DNA of 38,584 nt from a virus, in IMG/VR virus record IMGVR_UViG_3300025652_000198, positions 1 through 38,584 of that record; one strand, 5' to 3'. Under the pieces are notes generated by a model, which saw only the letters and a list, made by a program, of their open reading frames with translations, had not been told where the DNA came from and ran no database searches. Shown here piece after piece: positions 32,374 to 38,584 of the stretch; positions within the stretch are counted from its first letter, which is position 1; each line of letters opens with the position of its first letter. Made by a program: the position numbers and the translations under genes.

Positions 32374-32873
32374 AGTGTTCTCTTTTCATTGCGCATGGCC
32401 TTGAAGACCTCAGACAAGAGGTCCTCCAATGTGCCGTTGTTGTTGATGAATACGTCAGCGTCGGTGGGTAGGATCGACATACTGTCTTCGCCCTCTGGCG
32501 GTAGATGTAAGCTGCGATCCACCCACCAGATGCTGTCGAACAGCCCCGCTGCTTTGCCCGCCAAGAGTTCTTCTCGTCGGCGCATACCGCAATAGATGTT
32601 GTAGCCTTGGCCGAACATCTCACGTGCAGTGCGGGTCTCGTCTGGTGTGTTGTAGGCTTGGATCAGGTCCTTCCACAAAGCGCGGCGGTTGATCCTGTCT
32701 GCGAACATCATGTCAAAGTCGTAATACTCGTGCCCAATGTCGCCCCATATTGCGACACGCCCTACGAACTCCGAGGATGATATGAACTTGAAGCCAAAGC
32801 GATCACGTAGCATCTCAGCCACCGTGTCCTTGCCGTGTCTGCCGTGCCCTACAATCAGGATTTTGGGTTTCAC
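32370..32873 (-). CDS. Deoxynucleoside monophosphate kinase
   Basis: A 167-residue P-loop kinase supplying dNDPs for phage DNA synthesis. The N-terminus KPKILIVGHGRHGKDTVAEML carries the Walker A loop GHGRHGKDT, followed by a family-like FISSSEFVGRVAIW and RTAREMFGQGYNIYCGMRR, with a LID-like Arg-rich part. This matches the dNMP kinases of T5-like and many other phages. I take the GTG at 32873 as start: it overlaps the upstream stop (GTGA) and has GGAGGG 5-6 bases ahead. The ATG at 32885 and a longer frame from 32957 are less likely. Confidence 0.85.
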   Translation of the reverse strand: MKPKILIVGHGRHGKDTVAEMLRDRFGFKFISSSEFVGRVAIWGDIGHEYYDFDMMFADRINRRALWKDLIQAYNTPDETRTAREMFGQGYNIYCGMRRREELLAGKAAGLFDSIWWVDRSLHLPPEGEDSMSILPTDADVFINNNGTLEDLLSEVFKAMRNEKRTL

Positions 32874-34504
32874 TGGTCCCTCCATGCCTTGCCCTCCTTG
32901 ATAGTAAGGATTGCCCGCTTTGCGTTCTTGTATGTGATGGTCATGGAGTGTGACCAACTTGACAGGCCCTTGTTGTAGCCCATGTCCAGCTTGCCGTAGA
33001 CGCCACAGGTGTAGACACCTTCGATGATACCTGCTGTGTGGGTGTGCGCTGTGTTGGCTTTGCCCACTGTACGGAGGTTCTTAGGGCTACCCCGTGAACC
33101 GTTTGGTCCGAGGTGTCCGTGTAGACCTGCTTCGATCTCGTCAAGGATGCGGTAGCTGTCATCCTCTTGCAGGAACACACACTTCTCTTGGAACTCCTTG
33201 GTGAGGTGTGCCCTCAAAGCCGTTGTGAACGGGCGTGCCTTACGACCACCCTCACGTGCCAGATAGGAAGATACATTCATCTCATGCCAGAACCGAGCAT
33301 TAACTGGGTCGTACATGGCAACGCTGTTCTTCAACCAAATCTCAATGGCTTGGTCGTGGTTACTGACGACGATGAAGTGCTTTGACCAGTGACGGAAGGC
33401 CATGTTGCAGAGGAAGTCCCCTACCCCATCGAACTCCTGCTGCACGCTGTCTTTACCAGTCAGGAGCATCTCATGCAGGAAGTGTGGGTCCTTGATGTTG
33501 TGGTGGTTGCGGGCTGTGAAGTCGATTGTGTCGTGGAAGAACTGCTCCCGTGGCCGCAACTGATCGACAACCCCAGTACCGTGTGCAAACACTGTCTCCA
33601 GCACTGCATGGTCCACCTTGTCCCAGTGAATGTCACCGTGGGTGATGGCTTCGATTGGGAACGGTGGCTCTAAGCTGCCCTGCTCTGTCCAGTAGGTGTC
33701 GAGGTCGTAGAAACCCCCATCCTTGTCGGCGTTAAGCTGACGTGCCCACCAGACACCCCGATCATCAACCTCAACAACCAGTGCCCCGAAGACATGGTGG
33801 AACTCTGCCACCTGTCCTGACGCCTTCTGGATGTAGTTCCGTGCTGTGACTGTGCCTGTTGTGTACAGGAACTTCGGTGGGTCCGACTTCATTGTCGGCA
33901 CGCTCTCCATCATCAGCTTGGTGTGTGGGATGATACCGCTTGCCTTGCGGGTGTAGCCCTTGAAGCTGGACAGTGGGTTGATCCGTGTTGGTAGTATGTT
34001 CAACTCGCCGCACCAGATTAGGTCATCTGTGACCTCAAGGGGTTCATCAGAGATGTACGGTTGGATGCGGGGGTCGAACCATACGTCATCCTGATCGCTT
34101 GCCTCACCCGATCCCGGCTTGACTGACTTGCTGTCAAACGTGGACTTGTTGTAGGTGAAGCGGCTGATGTGCAGTTCCGCATCACGGGCCTGTGCATACT
34201 TCTCAAGTGCATTGAAGAACGGTTCATTGAGGAACGTGTTCGACTGTGCAGATGTGAATACAAAGGTGTGTCCTGTTGCACGTTGGCGGCGAGTGTCTGG
34301 GGCTTCGAGTACACCACGCACGATGGGTGCCGCGTCTTCCTCTTCTGGATGTTTCCAGATGTCTACGTCGATCTCATTTGCGAGTTCAATAAAGGCAGTA
34401 GTTGCGAACTTGTAGCCTTGCTCACGCAGGGTCTTCATTGCGATCACACGTGCCCCTTGGTTCATCACCAGTGCATCATACACGATGGATTTATTCAGTT
34501 TCAT
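32870..34504 (-). CDS. Metallophosphoesterase-like protein, probable T5 A1-type
   Basis: A 544-residue protein with a metallophosphoesterase pattern in its second half: THGDIHWDKVD (288-298), VVSNHDQAIE (379-388, the GNHD equivalent) and LHGHLGPNGSRGS (461-473, the GHxG equivalent), with a His-rich AHTHTAG at 486-492. Size and layout recall the T5 A1 protein (about 556 residues), needed in T5 for second-step DNA transfer and host DNA destruction. That match is from memory and is not proven here. The N-terminal 280 residues have no motif I recognise. It overlaps the helicase stop by 14 bases, with AAGGAACCCCCG as ribosome site. Confidence 0.7.
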   Translation of the reverse strand: MKLNKSIVYDALVMNQGARVIAMKTLREQGYKFATTAFIELANEIDVDIWKHPEEEDAAPIVRGVLEAPDTRRQRATGHTFVFTSAQSNTFLNEPFFNALEKYAQARDAELHISRFTYNKSTFDSKSVKPGSGEASDQDDVWFDPRIQPYISDEPLEVTDDLIWCGELNILPTRINPLSSFKGYTRKASGIIPHTKLMMESVPTMKSDPPKFLYTTGTVTARNYIQKASGQVAEFHHVFGALVVEVDDRGVWWARQLNADKDGGFYDLDTYWTEQGSLEPPFPIEAITHGDIHWDKVDHAVLETVFAHGTGVVDQLRPREQFFHDTIDFTARNHHNIKDPHFLHEMLLTGKDSVQQEFDGVGDFLCNMAFRHWSKHFIVVSNHDQAIEIWLKNSVAMYDPVNARFWHEMNVSSYLAREGGRKARPFTTALRAHLTKEFQEKCVFLQEDDSYRILDEIEAGLHGHLGPNGSRGSPKNLRTVGKANTAHTHTAGIIEGVYTCGVYGKLDMGYNKGLSSWSHSMTITYKNAKRAILTIKEGKAWRDQ

Positions 34505-35783
34505 CGGGGGTTCCTTCTTCCGTGCCTACAGGCATCCCAACGATGTCGGAGTACCTTGCACGTTGTGGTTCATATTTGACTTCTGCTCGTGGGTCGGGCT
34601 TGGCACCCTCACGCCGCAACTTGTTCTTGGGCATACCGATGTAGCGTACATTGGACAGTCCCGGATCATTGCTTGCGCCAATCATAATCTGGAAGTCACA
34701 GGCACCTTGTTTACCTGTCTTGCTGTCCTTGAGCATACCCAGTGTTGGGAACTGCAAACCGTCGCCCTCGTTGCTGATCTGACTGGTAGCGATACCAGCG
34801 TGCTCATGCTTAACGGCTAACTCACGGCCCCACTGATACATGCGCTCAAGTCCTAGGTCGGTGCGTGCTGCGTCCCCAAACCCTCGGATGTTGTCGATCA
34901 TATCGTACACGACAAGTCCCGGCTGGTTGGTCTCCACGATACCTTCAACTGTGAAGTTATCAGCGTTGTGGATGTCGATGACGCGGATACGATCCAACGA
35001 CCCCATGATGTCGCGGTACGCCTCTTTGAGCAGACCTGCTGTGTTCAGCTTGATGAGTTCACTCATCTGTGCGCCGAGTGCAGACTGGTACAGTCGCGGG
35101 ATGATACGTTTTCCCGGACCCTCGTTGTTCAACCAGATTGCACACTGTCCAGTAGGTAGCTGTGAGGCGAGGTGTGTGAGTTCACTTGCGATGAACGTGG
35201 TCTTACCCTTGTCAGGTCGGCCAGCAACGATACCAAAATCTCCCGGTCGTAGCTTGCGTACACTGTCGTTCATGGCCTTCAATCGCCAACTCAATCCGAA
35301 GTCACTGACTTCCTCATTAAGCAGGTCACCGATGTCATCCCTGATGAAGTCGATCTCTCGAACCCCTGCATCAGTTTTGAACTCATCTAACATCTGAGAC
35401 ATGATGCCTTGGATGTTTGGCAACTCCCCCGCATCGAAGCGGGATAGTGCATTCGCTAGTTGTGTCCCCAGTCGTAACTCAAGCATCGACCGCATGATCA
35501 TGCCGCGCTCTTTGTCCCCCACATCAACTGACAAGGCGTTCTCGATTATCTTCTCGAAACCACTACGTTGTTCTGTTGATAATGTGGGATGTCGTGCTCG
35601 GAACATAGGTAGGAATGTTCCATGGTCGATCTTGTCGTGTTCGGGGAGTTGGTCAAAGTAGTATTGGAAGTCATTCAGTAGGGCGTTGGTCTGCCCATCC
35701 ATTGCTGCTTCTGGTACTCGTCCTTTGACCTTGTAGAAGTCTGCGCGGTATTTCGTGATGCGCAGGAGGTTTAGGTCAATCAT
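34491..35783 (-). CDS. Replicative DNA helicase (DnaB / T7 gp4 C-terminal type)
   Basis: A 430-residue SF4 ring helicase. Residues 1-165 form a helical N-terminal domain. The RecA-like core starts near LRPGDFGIVAGRPDKGKTTF, with Walker A GRPDKGKT (188-195), then QCAIWLNNEGPGKRI (213-227) and Walker B LVVYDMIDN (290-298). An HEHAGIATSQISNEG segment follows, where the H4-type sensor residue is expected, and KNKLRREGAKP near the C-terminus. It lacks a primase domain; that is encoded separately and ends just before this ATG. The two are fused in T7 gp4. Confidence 0.92.
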   Translation of the reverse strand: MIDLNLLRITKYRADFYKVKGRVPEAAMDGQTNALLNDFQYYFDQLPEHDKIDHGTFLPMFRARHPTLSTEQRSGFEKIIENALSVDVGDKERGMIMRSMLELRLGTQLANALSRFDAGELPNIQGIMSQMLDEFKTDAGVREIDFIRDDIGDLLNEEVSDFGLSWRLKAMNDSVRKLRPGDFGIVAGRPDKGKTTFIASELTHLASQLPTGQCAIWLNNEGPGKRIIPRLYQSALGAQMSELIKLNTAGLLKEAYRDIMGSLDRIRVIDIHNADNFTVEGIVETNQPGLVVYDMIDNIRGFGDAARTDLGLERMYQWGRELAVKHEHAGIATSQISNEGDGLQFPTLGMLKDSKTGKQGACDFQIMIGASNDPGLSNVRYIGMPKNKLRREGAKPDPRAEVKYEPQRARYSDIVGMPVGTEEGTPDETE

Positions 35784-36572
35784 CTAATGACTGTCTCCTT
35801 TGTGTTCTGCGATAAGCCCCCTTATGACGCGCCTGTGGAGCACCTTGGGGTCCTTGTCAGTTCTAATGCGTGAAACTGTTACGGGGTGAAGACCCATGCG
35901 ACCGCGTAGTCTTGTGTACGCCTTGTCGCCTGCTGCATCCCCATCGAACCAGCCGATGACCTTATCCCGACCGTCAGCAATTTCTGCGGCCTGTTCTGGG
36001 GAAATGGATGTGCCTAGGACCGCCACAGCGGTGCCACCAGCACGGTCAATCGCAATCGCTGACAAGATGTCCTCAACAGCGATCACAGGCACCAGTGGGC
36101 GGCGTTTGGGCCAGTACAGCACCCCTGACGTGCCTAGCATCCGGTACTTCGGACGTTCCCCGAATACTGCGCGGCCAAGTAGGCCACCTTTGATCGGGAT
36201 TAGCACTCTGCGGGTCTTCTCGTGCCACTTCATGCCATACTTGGCAGTGGCTACTTCGGGTGTAAGTCCACCCTTGAGGGTCCAAAGAATAGCTTCTGGT
36301 GGACCGTCTGATATTGCAAGTGCGCCGGCAGGCATTCTTGGTTCAGTCTGCCCCGCCAGTCGATCTTCTTCTCGTCGGGTTGCCAAGATGGCATGTATGC
36401 TACGTTCCCCATGGGGTTCCCACTCTTTGTGCCCACACCGGAAGCATGGGCCTAGGTTGATGCCTCTGTGGCTGTTGCTGATGAAGGTGCTGGGGTCAGT
36501 ACTGCAACATACGACCTTGCGCTTTGACCCGATTGGGAGAGACTGTGCGACGGTTTGCCATTTCTGTGTCAT
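35784..36572 (-). CDS. DNA primase, zinc finger plus Toprim (T7 gp4 N-terminal type)
   Basis: A 262-residue primase. The zinc module has Cys22/Cys23 and PCFRCG (Cys43, Cys46), with HRGINLG between. The Toprim core has VIAVEDILSAIA (Glu167) and IGWFDGDAAGDKAY (Asp210, Asp212), the metal ligands for primer synthesis. A KYRMLGTSGVLYWP stretch links the two. Its stop abuts the helicase ATG, so the two are probably made together and act as a complex. The start at 36572 overlaps the preceding gene by 77 bases but is needed to include the zinc finger, and has GAGAAAGACGCAG upstream. Confidence 0.92.
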   Translation of the reverse strand: MTQKWQTVAQSLPIGSKRKVVCCSTDPSTFISNSHRGINLGPCFRCGHKEWEPHGERSIHAILATRREEDRLAGQTEPRMPAGALAISDGPPEAILWTLKGGLTPEVATAKYGMKWHEKTRRVLIPIKGGLLGRAVFGERPKYRMLGTSGVLYWPKRRPLVPVIAVEDILSAIAIDRAGGTAVAVLGTSISPEQAAEIADGRDKVIGWFDGDAAGDKAYTRLRGRMGLHPVTVSRIRTDKDPKVLHRRVIRGLIAEHKGDSH

Positions 36573-36915
36573 CTGCGTCTTTCTCGAATAGCTGCATCAA
36601 CACAACACCGTTGCGTCGGTAGGAGAGCGCACTGGGTGATGTGAGTTGCCCGTGGTCTGCACTCAGTACGGCCATGGCGGGTTGCTTTGCTTTGGAGAAC
36701 GTGCTCGTGATCATAATGCAGTCGCGGGTTGTCTCACATAGGAGGTCACCGTCCTGTTCGATGAACCCTGCGATGGACTGCATTGCCTCAGTGTGTGTCT
36801 TGGTGAGGCGGCGGAGGTGTCCGAACTCTTCTGTTGCTAGGTTCATCACATCGTGTGTCATAAAGCATCGCCGTTGTAGGCGGCAGTACGCTTGGCTCAG
36901 TTCAATGTTGTTCAT
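36496..36915 (-). CDS. Unknown 139-aa early protein
   Basis: An apparently all-helical N-terminal half (LSQAYCRLQRRCFMTHDVMN; EEFGHLRRLTKTHTEAMQSI) is followed by a beta-rich part (CETTRDCIMITSTFSKAKQP; ALSYRRNGVVLMQLFE) and a basic tail. No family is recognised. It overlaps the 59-aa gene before it (ATGA) and the primase after it, so it belongs to the same coupled operon. Confidence 0.7.
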   Translation of the reverse strand: MNNIELSQAYCRLQRRCFMTHDVMNLATEEFGHLRRLTKTHTEAMQSIAGFIEQDGDLLCETTRDCIMITSTFSKAKQPAMAVLSADHGQLTSPSALSYRRNGVVLMQLFEKDADDTEMANRRTVSPNRVKAQGRMLQY

Positions 36916-37091
36916 GGGTTCTCAGGCTCCAAAAGTGTGGGCATCTTACGGGATGCGTTTTTGTTGTACTCCGTGATCATCTCTGTGAGGTCTGCACGGT
37001 CGGCAGGTGTCATGGCATGGATGCCGTGGTACACGCTGTAAACGAGGGCACGTGAGCGCCTCCGTTGTTCAATTTCTGGGCGGCGGTTCAC
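36912..37091 (-). CDS. Unknown 59-aa protein, GTG start
   Basis: The GTG overlaps the stop of the upstream gene (GTGA) and the TGA overlaps the ATG of the next one (ATGA), so the frame exactly fills a gap that would otherwise be empty. The product is basic at its N-terminus (VNRRPEIEQRRRSRALVYSV) with a helical middle (MTPADRADLTEMITEYNKN). The double overlap is the same signature seen throughout this operon, which is the main evidence for the gene. Confidence 0.65.
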   Translation of the reverse strand: MNRRPEIEQRRRSRALVYSVYHGIHAMTPADRADLTEMITEYNKNASRKMPTLLEPENP

Positions 37092-37297
37092 TGTGCTGCC
37101 TCAAAGGCATCATTAGTTAGAAATTCGAGTTGGCCACGGTGATCACGAAGTGCGACCTTCCACCCCTGCATTGCTCCGCGAAGTTTGTGCGGGAACAGGC
37201 GGTAGGCTACGATGCCCTTCTGACCAACCATGTTAGCTGCCACACGGTCGGCGGTACTGTCTTGAATGAAGACTGCTGGGGTGGTGTCCATGGTCAT
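37088..37297 (-). CDS. Unknown 69-aa early protein
   Basis: A compact product, with a TTPAVFIQDSTADRVAANMV start, then KGIVAYRLFPHKLRGAMQG and LRDHRGQLEFLTNDAFEAAQ, looking like a small mixed alpha/beta domain. It is not recognised. Its ATG overlaps the upstream stop (ATGA). Confidence 0.65.
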   Translation of the reverse strand: MTMDTTPAVFIQDSTADRVAANMVGQKGIVAYRLFPHKLRGAMQGWKVALRDHRGQLEFLTNDAFEAAQ

Positions 37298-37530
37298 GCC
37301 ACCGAGATCAGTGAGGTCATCAGTGGGAAGGTCGTGCGACGATCCATGAGGCCCTTGGTTGTGTGCATGTAGACGATCCGGTCGTCTTGCGGTGTCTCGC
37401 CTGTTTCGATGTCACGGACGAATACCCGTCCGAATGGGACCTTCTTCTTGATCTTGGTACGGCGGGATGAAGAGATTGCACGGCGTCGGGCACGGGGAAG
37501 CACCCGCTCTGCGTCGGTTAGATTAAACAT
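37294..37530 (-). CDS. Unknown 78-aa basic early protein
   Basis: The N-terminal half is strongly basic (VLPRARRRAISSSRRTKIKK), followed by KVPFGRVFVRDIETGETPQD and a hydrophobic end (FPLMTSLISVA). Nucleic-acid binding is plausible. I place the start at the ATG at 37530, with AAAGGA 8 bases ahead; a longer frame to 37587 begins with TTG and has no ribosome site. This is the first gene after the early terminator. Confidence 0.65.
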   Translation of the reverse strand: MFNLTDAERVLPRARRRAISSSRRTKIKKKVPFGRVFVRDIETGETPQDDRIVYMHTTKGLMDRRTTFPLMTSLISVA

Positions 37531-37641
37531 GGGGAAGTCCTTTGGTGTCAGCCAATCAAGGGCGGGCAACTCACAACGACACACCAACCAACTACCCCTG
37601 ACCCTTGCGGAGGTCTGGGTTACGCTGTGGCCGCAAGATCA

Positions 37642-37662
37642 CTGTAGGGAACGTACCTACAG
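37642..37662. repeat. Inverted repeat CTGTAGG / CCTACAG
   Basis: A perfect 7-bp inverted repeat with a 7-base centre lies between the early terminator and the gene starting at 37530. This 240-bp gap has no gene. It could be an operator, or a hairpin in the transcript. I see no good sigma70 promoter beside it. Confidence 0.5.
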
Positions 37663-37690
37663 GCTGATGTGTCTCTGAGAGTTGCCCATG

Positions 37691-37721
37691 AAAAAGGCCC
37701 GCCACAATCAAGTGACGAGCC
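37691..37721 (-). terminator. Rho-independent terminator after the first early gene
   Basis: On the minus strand GGCTCGTCAC pairs with GTGGCGGGCC (with G-U pairs) around TTGATT, followed by TTTTT. It makes the 38183 gene a unit of its own. The replication genes therefore need read-through, antitermination or a separate promoter between 37690 and 37531. Confidence 0.85.
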
Positions 37722-37772
37722 TAGCATCTCGGCGGTGCAGCTTATGCTGTCTTCCGCCTATGGGGTGTGGTC

Positions 37773-38183
37773 TTAGATGTCTGCGAGTGGGTCCGAGGTA
37801 ACGACCGGATCAGCACTCACGACTGCCTCTGCCTTCGCCTTTGGCGCTGGCTTTGTTACTGGTGTCTCGCCACCGTCAACTGCTTCAACAGCGGCACCAT
37901 AGGACTGGCGTGTCGGCTTGACGATCAGGCCGAGGTCAACTGCTTTGTTCAAGTACCCACGCACTGTCTGTGCAGTCGGGACTTCTTTGCCCATCCGTGT
38001 GGCGGCGGCGATGATGTGGTTGATTGTCAACTCTGGGTGGCCAGCTTCTGCACCAGCGGCAACAATGGCAGCATACTCGCGGGCCATGTCGTCAGTCTCG
38101 GTGTTCAGCTTGCTTGCCAGTTCTGGTGGCAGGTCGCTCAGGTCGGTGAAGTCAAACGGGTTCTTTGATGGTGTATTAGTCAT
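37773..38183 (-). CDS. Probable small winged-helix protein, first early gene
   Basis: A 136-residue protein with a compact helical domain (HPELTINHIIAAATRMGKEV; PTAQTVRGYLNKAVDLGLIV) laid out like a winged helix, followed by an Ala/Pro/Val-rich acidic tail. It could bind DNA or host RNA polymerase. It is the first gene after the TGGCTAACC control region and is closed by its own terminator, so it may be regulatory and expressed early or in lysogeny. The start at 38183 has GGAGAGACAC upstream; the ATG four codons earlier would lie over that site. Confidence 0.6.
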   Translation of the reverse strand: MTNTPSKNPFDFTDLSDLPPELASKLNTETDDMAREYAAIVAAGAEAGHPELTINHIIAAATRMGKEVPTAQTVRGYLNKAVDLGLIVKPTRQSYGAAVEAVDGGETPVTKPAPKAKAEAVVSADPVVTSDPLADI

Positions 38184-38467
38184 GTGTCTCTCCATGGGTT
38201 GTGTGTATTGTGGCGTACAGCGTTGTTGCTGCTTAGTCCACGTTTGCGGTTAGCCACCTGCCTAAATGCTTCAATGTTATCAAAGAGCACTTAGGTCCGG
38301 GTTAGCCAGTCTATGCCCCTGTTATTGCAGGAACTGTTGCGTCCCCTAGGGACTGCCAAAGGTATCATTTTCCCCTTATTTTACAGTGTCTTGGGTTGCT
38401 CATGTGGCTAACCTTTCTGAGGGTTAGCCATGTGTGGTGTAGGATTTACCCTACTTTTTCATGGTTT
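38184..38467. promoter_or_regulatory. Early control region with repeated TGGCTAACC sites
   Basis: This gene-free 284 bp separates the integrase end from the first early gene. It holds the 9-bp word TGGCTAACC four times (38248-38256, 38300-38308 and 38422-38430 on the minus strand, 38405-38413 on the plus strand), a palindromic GTCCCCTAGGGAC (38341-38353), and a short hairpin with a T-run on the plus strand (GTAGG/CCTAC, 38439-38459). I found no sigma70 promoter near consensus, though the early genes should start here. It is the likely site of lysis-lysogeny or early control. Confidence 0.6.
38248..38430. repeat. Four TGGCTAACC repeats (right cluster), one pair inverted
   Basis: Minus-strand copies lie at 38248-38256, 38300-38308 and 38422-38430, with an inverted copy at 38405-38413. 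The last two form a 9-bp inverted repeat with an 8-base spacer, the geometry of a dimer operator. Two more exact copies lie at 508 and 550. Confidence 0.75.
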
Positions 38468-38584
38468 TCACCTCTCCATTGCTCTATCGGCAAGACCTGC
38501 TCTTGCAAATGTGCTCGTGTACTTCTCAACTTCTGCGAGGGTCTTATGCCCAGTCACAGCCATGATCTCGTGTGGACTTGCTCC
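38468..38584 (-). CDS. Tyrosine integrase, C-terminal fragment (cut by window end)
   Basis: The last 38 codons of a tyrosine recombinase, in frame to the window edge and closed by TGA. The motifs are unmistakable: GASPHEIMAVTGHKTLAEVE with the catalytic His of box II (TGHK), followed by KYTS with the nucleophilic Tyr (residue 22 of the fragment), then the usual RAGLADRAMER tail. It lies upstream of the early genes and on the same strand. If it belongs to the phage, this T7-like virus can integrate. It could also be a neighbouring host or element gene if the window straddles a prophage edge. Confidence 0.9.
   Translation of the reverse strand, partial: GASPHEIMAVTGHKTLAEVEKYTSTFARAGLADRAMER

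Noticed and set aside
38439-38459. Terminator for the integrase
   Set aside because: The 5-bp stem (GTAGG/CCTAC) has its T-run on the plus strand, where no gene ends. On the integrase strand there is no T-run.
1-38584. Window as a closed circular genome
   Set aside because: The integrase frame at 38584 would have to continue at base 1 on the minus strand, but no open frame does so. The window is cut, not circular at these ends.
1-38584. tRNA genes or a CRISPR array
   Set aside because: No cloverleaf or TPsiC-like GGTTCGA segment was seen in the non-coding stretches, and the repeats present are too short and irregularly spaced for CRISPR.

Overview
The window is most of the genome of a T7-supergroup podovirus (Autographiviridae-like), cut at the right end and probably close to a genome end on the left. 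The diagnostic set is complete: single-subunit RNA polymerase, T7-type DNA polymerase, gp6-type exonuclease, portal, scaffold, gp10-like capsid, tail tubes A and B, three internal virion proteins, tail fibre and terminase. Nearly every gene lies on the minus strand, so the transcription order runs from high to low coordinates. The order is replication genes, then RNA polymerase immediately before the structural genes, with lysis genes last. This resembles phiKMV-type phages more than T7 itself. The host cannot be fixed from sequence alone. The three-TM (GTA-type) holin and moderately GC-rich coding DNA fit an alphaproteobacterium, but that is inference.

Layout, in transcription order. (1) 38584-38468: the last 38 codons of a tyrosine integrase, including the catalytic Tyr, which suggests a temperate T7-like phage. 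(2) 38467-38184: a control region with four copies of a 9-bp word, TGGCTAACC. (3) 38183-36496: small early genes, the first with its own terminator. (4) 36572-26119: replication and nucleotide metabolism: separate primase and helicase, a T5 A1-like metallophosphoesterase-type protein, dNMP kinase, a stand-alone nucleotidyltransferase, DNA polymerase with a zinc-ribbon insert, an SSB-like protein, exonuclease, zinc mini-proteins, endonuclease VII and a 40-aa hydrophobic peptide. These genes overlap end to start in one long coupled operon. (5) 26106-23629: RNA polymerase. (6) 23577-5775: morphogenesis: small proteins, a GNAT-like protein, portal, scaffold, capsid, tail tubes, internal virion proteins and fibre. 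(7) 5704-1821: a coiled-coil membrane protein, TerS, TerL, GH19 endolysin and holin. (8) 1679-1335: the only clear plus-strand gene, a winged-helix regulator. (9) 1325-1: a long non-coding terminal region, AT-rich and full of short repeats.

How it works together. Three copies of a 17-bp identical sequence (CCCTCATAAGATAGACA, minus strand) align without gaps to the T7 promoter and are the probable phage RNA polymerase promoters. They lie just after the polymerase gene, just before the tail fibre, and at the far end reading outward into the AT-rich region, as T7 phi-OR does. No such site lies upstream of the replication genes, so these and the polymerase gene itself are presumably read by host RNA polymerase from the control region near 38.2-38.5 kb. 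A repressor acting there could silence the whole phage, and the TGGCTAACC repeats found at both ends of the window are the natural candidate sites for a repressor or for the integrase.
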